Shown here: piece after piece, positions 12,401 to 23,200 of the stretch
How positions within the stretch are numbered: position 1 is the stretch's first letter
Layout: each line of letters opens with the position of its first letter
Assembly (NCBI GenBank): GCA_964030785.1
Contig: OZ034970.1
Span: 21,274,634 to 21,338,633, forward strand
Direction: 5' to 3'
Length of the DNA: 64,000 bases
From: Siderastrea siderea
Lineage: Eukaryota > Cnidaria > Anthozoa > Scleractinia > Rhizangiidae
The notes under the pieces: generated by a model
What the model was told of the DNA's origin: nothing
What the model saw: the letters and a program-made list of their open reading frames with translations, nothing else
Databases searched by the model: none
Program-made: the position numbers and the translations under genes

Positions 12401-14209
12401 ACACATCCTTTCTGGTGAAGTCACTGTTAATAGGCACAATACAATTGATGGGTAACTGGAGTATTGCTTGTCCAATTTGGAAATAATTGGATGCGAAAAA
12501 TTTCTAAATTTGAGAGCACCTATGGAGCTTATGTAAAGAGTCCCTAGAGATTCAAAGGACAATGGCACGTGGCCATGTGTACCACAATAAAAGGAGCTAA
12601 ATATAGATTTAGTCAAGCCTATATTAACGGAGCTTGAAACTTCGGAACCCAAATCTATTTCGGGGCTTTTCTTTGGCTCGTTCCCTTTCACAAATTGTTT
12701 CTCAAAAAGCCCCAAAGTGTTCCGAATTGTCCTCTGAGTATTCTGGGGAACTGCAGCAGTTGGAGGTCTCCTGCTGCATTCAGTTGTTGTTGATGTTGTT
12801 GCTGTTTTCGTGTTGCAGAAAGCTAAAAACCAGGCAATCGAAAAAGAGACTCCAAGACTGATTGTCAGTCTGAAACTTTCGCACCACTGCTCTCGCGATA
12901 ATTGTCACTGAGTTGAGTTGTTCTAAAATATCGATTAACATCGATGGAAATTCAAATCGTCGCACTCATCTTTCTTCTAACTCTCCATAAAAGGGACGGA
13001 TTAACTTCTTTTACGATTTGGGAGAAATTTCCATTATTCTCTTGCCGGACAAAGGCCTATTCACAGACCTTCTTTTATTTCGAAAGACCTTCTTTTATTT
13101 CGAGCGAGCCAAACCGAAAAGATAATAATAAAAATGTACAATAGCTTCTTTTAAATCCATACCCAATTCCAGACCAGTTCGCAGAAACCTCACCCTATTT
13201 CAGATCAAACTGGTCAAACTATATACCCTACCAGTCAGACTAAAAAGGCTCCAAAACCATACCCTTTGGGGCCGCACATAGCTGTCTGGCTTTTATAGGG
13301 GAGTACCCCCTTCCCCGGGCCTAAAATGTGTCTGGGAATATGATGAACATAGTAATGTTCACTAAGTTGCAGGCATGGATATGAATTCCCAAAGTTGTAC
13401 ACCTTCTTGCTTGTTTAAGCCTCCGTTAAAAAAAACGAAAAGATTGAACTGTTTCTCTGTAACTTTTACATTTTGGCTATTTTGGCATCATTTGTAACTT
13501 GTTATCAAATTTCCTCGTTCATGCTTTGTGTTTCTTGTGGTGTCATGTTTCTCGATGGTCTTTATCTGGCCCCAGTCGTTCAAAAGTTGGATAGCGCTAT
13601 CCACCGGATAAATCACTCTCCAGTGGATAACGCAACTGGTTTCCCTATCAGTTATCCACTGGATAGTGATTTATTCGTTGGATAGCGCTATCCAACCTTT
13701 GAACAACTGGACCTGTAGATTAGCGGGAAAGCCTCCCCTACTAAGTTTTGACAACGACGGTGAAAACAGAAATAAATTCCACTTTGGCTGTAACTTTAGA
13801 AATTTAGCAAACAAGCTAAGTTTGAACGTAAATTATATTTGATGCATGAGAATGTAACTTGTCAAACTTGACATACCGATTGTCTTCTTTACTTTGAATG
13901 TCCTATTATCTGGCTTACTGTATCCTGCTTTGTTCTTGGCAAACACTTTGAACTCGTATTCTCCGTTACTGTCGAGATCGCTCATCCCGAGATAAGTCTC
14001 ACCAATGTTGTCTCTTTTGTTGATGACAGTAGCGTTACTTATTGGTTTCTTCCTCCATTCCACTTTGTATTTGATGATGTTATCTCCACCATCATGTGCT
14101 GGCCTTGACCAGGTTAAAATGAAGCTTGAGTCAACTTCATTTTTACTGTTGATAATTATTGGGTTTCCTGGCACACCTGTTACACACAATATAGTCGTCA
14201 CCTGATTTA

Positions 14210-14286
<77 letters not shown>

Positions 14287-17200
14287 CCTGCCTCCTGAGA
14301 TTGCCATGGAAATTGCCATGGTTGGTCGTTTTTTTTTCAATAATGGACCATGACGAAATGATATAGCAATGACATAACATGATATAAGATAAATGTGCTG
14401 GCTTACTGAGCTGAGTGGGAGGGTCTGACGACAAACTGTTTCCCTCAAGGTCGTGACATATGCCGGCGTCGCGAGATTCGTGCACCTCGACTGAGAGCGA
14501 AATATTTTCCTTTCTGGCCCGACCTAACTTGGCAAATAAAAAGTTTACCATACAACCGTACAACTTAAACCTTGTTCTTCTCGATTTAATATGTTTCTGT
14601 TGAGTACCGCCATTCGATTTCTAAGGTGTTCACTTATACCGCTAGCAGTGCTCAGTTTAAAGCGAAAATGAACAAAATAGTTTTGAATCCCATGGTGCTA
14701 CGAGTTTCTAGCACAACCGTAAAGCCTTTTAAGACTCTCGTGCTGCTAGTGCGTATGACGCTCACACGGGGATTTCGTGAGGTAGTTTCTAAGGAAAACG
14801 CACCCGACGCTGCACTGGTCATATGACAGCAGAAGCATTTACCGTTGCCGATATAAGGCAATTGTTTTCTTGGTTATCTTATACCACTCACAATATTTTT
14901 TAGTCATGGCAATTACGATCCCCTCTTTCCCGTATCCAGCTTCACTTCTTGCCATCAGATGTACTTTATATGTTGTGTTGGCCGTAAATTTCGTGTAGTT
15001 AATTTCCGCTTCAAGTGTACGTCCGTTAACACTCATTTGAAACAGCTGTGAGTTATTTTCTGCAAGTAGTATTACGACGTAGTTTGTAATATTAAGGTAT
15101 CCACTAGATTCCGGCTGTTCCCACTTGAGAGCAACGGTTTTACATGTTGTTGTGGCAAACATGTTACGTGGTGGTCCTGGAAGAACAAGAAACAAAAGCA
15201 CTAAGTTGTTGTTTTGTTTACTTTTTACTCTGCAGTTGTTGTTGTTGTCTCCGGAAAACGCTGCTTGCTCTTAGAAGCCTGCTCGGCCATTTATTGTGAC
15301 AATGCGAAAACAAACAAGGTGTTCACATCAGCTTTAAAAGAAATGGTTTAACTGGTTTACCTATTTGCCGCTTAGGAGTGCGATACGGAAAATCCATTTA
15401 TTGATGCTTTTTAAGACGGCCAAGGAACTTTCTGTCATTGGTTCCTCGGAGAGGTTATTCCATAGTAAAGCTCCATAGCTAAAGCTGCGCCTCAAGGTAA
15501 TTCGGGGTTTTGGGAGACTGTGTCATGTGTACGCTCCCTATGAAAACAGGCCTTTATCGATCCAAAAACAAACAACATGGACAGCAGGGTACATACCTAA
15601 GATTTTTAACTCCAATGAAACTTCTGCCTTTCCATTGGAATTAACTGCCGAGCAGTTAAACCTCCCAAAGTCATCTTTAGAATCAGTCTTCAGTGCGAAA
15701 AAAGCTGAACCTTTTCCGCTTGCAACCTCTGTTCCATTTTCAAAGACCATTTTCACCATGGGTGTTGGGTAACCAGAGAACACACACCTGACGGTAACAG
15801 GTTGACTGTTTCCCACAAATGAGTAGATTGGGTTGGGGGATGACATGAGTTTGGGTGGAGCTAATCAAGACAAAAGCAGACGTTCAGTAAAGGGTCTGTA
15901 TCATCTATTTTTTGTGTGACTTTAAAAAGCTTCAAAAAATATTGAAATCAAAGAAAATCCATTATAAATGGTTCGTTTATGTTTAAAATTGCACTCTTAG
16001 TTTTCTGGAAATACAAACAAGGTTTCTTTGCTGCCGGGATGGCCGGTATCGAAATGGATTGCATCCTGAAAAAAAAAAAAAAAAACTGGGCCAAAATTTT
16101 TTAAGTTCTTCTCTCGTGTCCTTCAAAAAATTGCTAATAAAAAGCTTTTCGTTGTTTGCTCTTCCTCTGAGAAAATCACTTGATCTCTTCCTCTTGGTTT
16201 TCTAGTGTATTAAAAAGGTGCTTAATTTTAATTTCACTACAGCTTCGATTCATGAAGAAAGTTATTTGGAGAAGAAGGCCATATCACCTGGATGTGAAGA
16301 ATGAAAATCAAATGTTGATCTAGGCTAAATTGCAGAATAATACGCAACTCTAGCTGCACTGCTTAATCCACCTAATGTTGGTTATGTCGTCAGAGCAAAC
16401 ACTGGGGATGAACGTGTCCTACAGGTTGAAGGGGCAAATGATTTTCGTGTGGCTGCGCGGTTGCACGACTACGCCTAGGCGCTATCAGTAGTACATGTCT
16501 CGTTCTAAAAGCGTCAATTCTTGTAAAAATGCCGACAACAATGTATTCTGCAAATCACTTCTAAATTTTCACGGCGAGGACGCGTAGACTCTTAGCATTG
16601 TCTTCAGTCACTGATCAGCTGTAAAAAAATATGCCATATTTTTCAAGTTCTTCCATTGTATCTTGCAAAATCTGCTAAAAACAAATTAGATGGGCTCTCA
16701 GGGGCCTGGGCACCATCTCAAATTTTACAGCAGTTTTTCCTGCATCAGGCATTCAAGGTCAAGTGCCTGTCATGAAAAAAGTTCATCAGATAATGCCATT
16801 ATGATACGGTATGAGGGAAAAATTACAACAAGTGAGGGTTGTCCAATACACCCGCACGTAACGGACCGTGAGACTATGGTTTCGGTCCGTAGAGTTCGTG
16901 CGGACCGTGAAACCCACAACGGATTGTAGAGAAGGGTTGACGGTCCGTAAGTTGCATCTCATTAGTGGGACTTGGAATATTTCACGCTTTTAATCAGAGG
17001 GAGATATCGTGTTGACGGTCCGTACAGTTCGTACGGACCGTAAACTTCAGATACAGTCAGTATAGAAGAGTTCACGGTCCGTGAATTACATCTCATTAGT
17101 GGGACTTAGAATATTTCATCCTTGTAATCAGAGGGAGATATCGTGTTGACGGTCCGTTCAGTTCGTACGGACCGCGAACCGCACACACGGTCCGTATAGA

Positions 17201-20200
17201 AGAGTTCACGGTCCGTAAATTGCATCTCATTGGTGGGACTTAAAATATTTTACTCTTGTTTTCAGAGGGAGATATCGTATAGCCTGTTCCAAGCATTCTC
17301 CTGTTTTTTCCCCTGCTCTTTCGCTCGCGCTCCACTATCTGAACGACTGGAACAGGCTAACCGTGAACCGCACACTCGGTCCGTACAGAAGTGTTCATGA
17401 TCCGTAATTTGCATCTCCTTAGTGGATTCTGTGTATTGTACTTACCCTTTATGGTTCGCATTTCAATGTTTTGTTTACAGGGTACGAACGAAGGCAGAAT
17501 ACGCATGAAAGCAACATTCCTCTATGAATTGTCGCGTGCAGCAGTTATTCTATTTTTATAAAGAGCGCAATCGATAGTCTCCTAAGCAGCCGGTTTTATT
17601 GTCCCACGCAATGCTCCTGTTGATATAAATACGACTGACTAGATAAAGAATACTGAGACTAAGAACGGGATAACTTATGTGGTACTTTTTTTGATTAATG
17701 AGTTTTCGAAGTGAGGTACTCAAAGTGGTCCAACCGTAATAAAACCACGCGGTTACAGATGTATAATATATAAAAATAATCACTGCATTAGAGGTGCGAG
17801 TTTTTGAGGCACAATGGTAACAAAACATTGGGTAATACAAATTAATTGGATGGAGGTGCGAGTTTTGTTTAATTTTTAAGGAAAAAGAGTATAAAGAACC
17901 GGCAAACCTATGAGATTATAAAGGCGGTTAATTCATTGATGAAACCCAAATTCGTATTAGCAGTGTACACGCACAAGAGTAAAAAAAAAGGATGTTTGAA
18001 ACAAATAACGCTATTCATCGCCTTCTAGAAAATGAGGAGAATTAAAAATACCCGGAAATATGTGGAAAGTATTTGAACAAACGCGGCTTAAACCATCTTG
18101 AAACAAGAAAAGAGGTGTTTAGTTTTGGAGCCTATTATGGCAATAGAAAACTGAGTGCTTATTGTTGACACGCTTTAAGTAGTTTTGCTTAATCCGTGAA
18201 ACAATATTAAATAACGAGGCATAATCATAGTTGTCTTCCCTTAATTCTTGCACAGTTTCACAAGGCTTCAATAGAAGGAGTAATCGACATGACAGTTCGC
18301 TTTTAGAACTCTGCTATCATTTTGCGCGACGCTTATAGAACGAGTAATAGACATATTATTGTCTTTTATTTCGTGTATCTTGCTCGCTTCGTATGTACGC
18401 TTAAACAACCGGGGCATAATCGTAGTTGTCTTCCCTTGGACAGTTGTACAATGCTTCAATAGAAGAAGTAATCGACATAAGAACCAGCTTTTAGAACTCT
18501 GTTATCAGTTTGCGCAACGCTTATAGAACGAGTAATAGACATGTTATCGTCTTCTATTTCGTGTTCCTCGCTCGCTTCGTACTTACGTTCAATAATCATA
18601 GTAGGAGTGATCGACATATTACTCTCTTCCCTTTCATGTATATCGATCGCTTTGTTTGTTTCTTGGAGAGCCCGCTTTTAGAACCCTGTCATCAGTTTGT
18701 GCAACGCTTATAGAACGAGTAATAGACATATAACCGTCTTCTCTTGGTGTATCTCGTTCGCTTCTTATGTAAGGTTAAATAATGAGGCTCAATCATACTT
18801 GTATTGGCTATTTATACCTCTACATACGGACCGTCAACCGCAAATGACGGTCAGTAAGCAAGGATGACGGTTCGTGCGAAACGTACGGACCGTCAACTGC
18901 AGTAATGGCCCTGGTGTGATAATGAGATTCACGCTCTGTATTCGGACCGTAAGCAAGAACGACGGTATGTGCGAAACGTACGGACTCTCAACCGCAAATA
19001 ACGGTCCGTAAGCAAGGATGACGGTCCGTGCGAAACTTACGGACTGTCCGTCCGGTCCGTGTTAGTGCGGAAGTATTGGACATGAGCGGAGGCAACAAGT
19101 ACAGAGTATCAAAACAGCAACATAGAGGCAAATTAGTGGCAACTTAGGGCGGTTATTAAGTTAGTGATGTTATTGTTGTTTCTTTATTAGAGGAAAACAC
19201 GACCACAGAGATCAGGGGCCCATTTCTGCCGATAAAACATTTCTTCAACCGAGACTTACTTTATATTGATTTTTAAAGCTGAAATTGGCACACTAATAAT
19301 TACCACCAGGCAGTGAAAAACAGATTTGAAAAAAATGCTTATCGATCGATAATTTTAATAAACCGGCTCCAAGCAATTATCAAAACTGAACGACTTACAG
19401 ATAACATCAAGGCTTATTGTTTTCTTTGCAACAATGGGATTCCCTTCACTGTCCAGGGCACCATTCCTTGCTTGACAAGTGTACTTTCCACTGCTCAACC
19501 ACTGGATACGAGTGAATGATATTTTCTGAACTATCTTGTTGCCTTTTGTGGAATTCTACACACAAAGAAGTAGTTAACTGTTGAGCTTCAAATTCAATCC
19601 GACATTAAAAAAAAAACCTGTTCTCGACTCCTTCTGCTACTCGATTATCAAATATTTTGTTACGTTGAGGAGTCAGGCAAAGACGATCAATGAACAGAGA
19701 AGCTACTTTTTCAAACAAAGCCGGCCATAGCTAATTTTATTTCTTTTTTTGGCCTAGTTCACAAAGAAATCAATGATGTCATGTGAAAAACACATTAATT
19801 GTGTCTCCAACACAGACCCCCTGCATGCGGCAAAAAAATTAGATGAGCTAAACTTGTGCGTTTATAATGCACTGTTCATTAGGCTTAGTTAAACCCCAGA
19901 AAAAAATAGGATTTTAAAACGAACGATGTAAATTTCTATTTTCCTTGTTTTTCCTTGCAAGGAACTAACTGGTAATTGATGTTATTTTCCAGCTTACCGT
20001 TTGCAATTGGTCACGATAACGAACTCCATCTTTCAGCCATTCCACTGTTGGGGCTGGGTTTCCTGTCACTTTACACAGCAAGTCGTAATTTGAATTTTCA
20101 TCTACCACAACGTCTGTCAGAGGATCAATGTTGGGAGGAACTGAAAGATGTAAAGTACAATTTAAGAAAGCATAAATAACACTGATGAGTGGAGTATTGA

Positions 20201-23200
20201 GGAACTGACTAGCCGCTCAGTTTGTTGTGATTAAAAAATGTTTCTTGGTCTTCATTGAGGTTTTAAACTGATCAACAGTGCATTTTTAATTGGTGTATTG
20301 AAGAGACAATTTATGGAAACTATGGGCACTGATACGACTTGGGTTTTATTCATTTTACAGGTTGTGCCTTTTGGTCATTAGTTGTCGCAGCCGGTCTTTC
20401 ATCTTTGAAAAACATTTTAAAATAAAAAAAAAACATGCAAACATGGAACTTTATACCCCATAACTAAACAAATAAAAAGGAACAGATTAAAAAAAAATCA
20501 TTAATTTTCAAGATACAAGTTTATGGAGATGTTATACCAAAACTTACCATCAACCTCAGTGATCTCGAACCTTAGATCATCTTGTCCTTTGATGTTTGAG
20601 GCAATACACCTGTACTTCCCTTTATCCTGGGTCGAAATGCCAGTGATGGTCCATGTTTCATCAGTGGGATGAGAGTACCTTAAATCGTAGTTTGGGTCAA
20701 CCTTCTTTAATGTGTCTGTCCATCCAAAGTACCAAGTGATTGTTGGCCTTGGTGAGCCTGACTTGATATTACAATGAAATGTTATATTGCTCCCTACTGT
20801 AAGTCTGCGATTTACAGGATCTCCCTGGTACTTGTTGACTTTAGGTTTGTCTATAATATACAATAATTGCACATTAATTATTAGTGTACATGTTGGATTT
20901 AGAAACTAGATATTAAGTCCAGTTGTTTGACAAAAGCACGATGTTTACAAAGTTTATTAGTTATTAATTAATTACATTTGATTATATATACCTAGTAACT
21001 TACATGTAAGAAAGCATAAGCTGAAATATAATTTGAATTTGTTAGCCACTAGTCGCAAACGTACTGAAAACTGGGTCTAGTAATACCCATTTTTTGTTTT
21101 CCATCTTTTTTGTTGTTCGTTGTTGTTTTTTTTTTTGTGGGTCACTAAGTAAACCCTAGACTAGCAGTTTACGCTTGGCCACCTCTTGCGAACCTCTAGT
21201 AAAAATATTAGCATCATCTTCAGTCACTGATCAGCTGCATTTTTACATTGGTAGATAGGCAAAGACATCCAGGACTATGGTCCCTTTTTGGCCAAGTTGC
21301 AGAGTTTGTTTGACCACAATATTTATGTTAACTAATAAAAGAAGTGTTATAAAAAAGGTCAAGATTTGTTTTTTGCAGCAAGTATTGCACTAAGTGATTG
21401 TTCTTTGACGTAATCTACTTTGTTAAACTGCACTCGCTTGCTATTGTAAGCAGAGAGGTACCAAGACTCTGGGATTGCTCTTCAAACTTTATCCATTGTA
21501 GATCTCATCTTTAGACTACAACTCGTCTCTCAGCTACTATGCTTCTATTGTCAACTGACCAGTATCAACTACAATTGACACCTAGACTCAACTGAACTCA
21601 ACACATCTTCTACTACTAAACTACAGCCGCTAATGCAACCAATTATATACTGCCACTGTAGGCATGTTTGGGTTCCTAACCTCAAGAACTTGGCCACCCC
21701 AATGAGCACTTGATCAGAACACCAAAATATACCAAGGGAACAAACGAGTTTTAGTCTAAAGATGAGATTCAATTTTCAACGTCCTAACACTTTATCGCTT
21801 ACTGTATGTGGGTTGGGGATAGGCAAAGACGTCCAGGGCTGTGGTTCATTTTTGGCCGAGTTGCAAAGTTTGTTTGACATCGATTTTTAGAAAAAAAATT
21901 ACTGGTTTGAACCAAGGAGTCATATATTATAAGTCAGTGAAGTATGATCGTCCGGGTGAGTATAGTCCCGAGAGGGGACTATATTCATCATAGTCAAGTG
22001 AATTGTGAACCGCCAGTGAATCACCAGTCTCCGGTATTTTGACCTTGTTGATCGACGAAGTCACGATGTTATTGGTCGTCTGTCAGTTGAGGTAATAATG
22101 TGAAAAAAAGTCCAAAATAGTTGAAAATAGATTGCCTTTCTGCAAGGTTTATCAACACCAAAGCTCAGGATACACAGAGATGTGCAGTACTGCTGTCGCT
22201 GTTCTACCGACGTGCAGGGTTTTTTAACACAAAATTCTTTGCAGGTCACAATGGTCACAATGTGCTGCAATTGTTTTTCTCAAGGATTTTTGCTAATACC
22301 TAATTGCAAATAAGCGATTATTATGAGCAATTATTTTAAGCCCTATGGCTTCGTAGCTCAAGAGGTAGAGGCACAACTCAAGTTGTAGATGATTTGCACC
22401 GGTGTCATAAAAGCCATGTTGAAGCTTAGTACTTCACCGATACTTCGCGCCAGTGTCGATATTTTTTAGGTAAACCCAAATGTTGAAGGGGTCCACCTTT
22501 AGCAAACAATACTGCAAGGATCTTTCACTCGCACTCAGTCATCAGTTTTCGAAAAACGAACGAGGAACTTTGACCACTTTACCACCAACACTTCTTGCAA
22601 TCTTATGAAAACGGTTGAAACAGAAGTCGTCAAATATTTGCTAAAAAAGATGTCACAGAGTTCCCAAAAATAAAAAAAAAATGTTATGTTAGGTGGAAAC
22701 AGTACTTGACACAGCACAGTTACTACCGCACGTTCACAGTGGGAGCAAGTTAAGTAAGGAGTAAGATGGAACCTACACAAATGTACACTTAGAGAATGGC
22801 TGCATTTCCTTTTGACTAAACACTTACAGTCTACAATAGCAGTGTATGTGGCTGAGTTTTGTGAGCCTACACAAGTGTACTGGCCACCATCCTTTGCAGT
22901 AATATTTTCTATTTTCAGTCCATAGTTATTGCCGCTCACAACAACTGTTCTCCTTGGATCAATGGTTGCTAGTGTGATATTTTCACCCGCTGGTGTTCTC
23001 CAAAAAACAAAGTCTTCTCCTGTAATCTGACAGGGAATAGTGTAGGTCGTCCCTTGCTGGTGAAGTCTGCTTGGTTGTGGCAATGTTACTGTTCCTTCTA
23101 CAAGAAAGGAAGTTATAAAAATACGAACCCATGTACATGCATTTACCCTTTAAGCCCTGATGGGCACAAGCTTTAGTACACAATATTACTACCTGATCAA

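Larger units (their letters stand above)
16841..19081. mobile_element. Non-autonomous DNA transposon with palindromic subterminal arrays
   Basis: It starts GTCCAATAC at 16841 and ends GTATTGGAC at 19081. The terminal inverted repeats are about 28 bp with a few mismatches. Next to them are two arrays rich in the self-complementary pair ACGGTCCGT/ACGGACCGT (about 16860-17410 and 18825-19060), roughly 17 intact or one-off copies. The left array is a tandem repeat of about 124-135 bp sharing GCATCTCATTAGTGGGACTT. The middle holds a second tandem repeat. No transposase ORF was seen. Target duplication is unclear (TGAG at both flanks). It lies in intron 5 of the adhesion gene. Confidence 0.75.

Noticed and set aside
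14143..14448. ORF with a long asparagine run
   Set aside because: It is the translation of the (ATT)n microsatellite.
16860..17410. CRISPR array
   Set aside because: Repeat spacing is regular but the spacers are themselves repeated. The setting is a eukaryotic intron, and terminal inverted repeats explain it as a transposon.
21960..21985. Small hairpin ATAGTCCC/GGGGACTAT as an RNA element
   Set aside because: Stem is short, with no other supporting structure. Probably part of an old repeat.
22346..22425. Functional tRNA gene
   Set aside because: The A-box-like start is present, but the B box and cloverleaf pairing are not intact.
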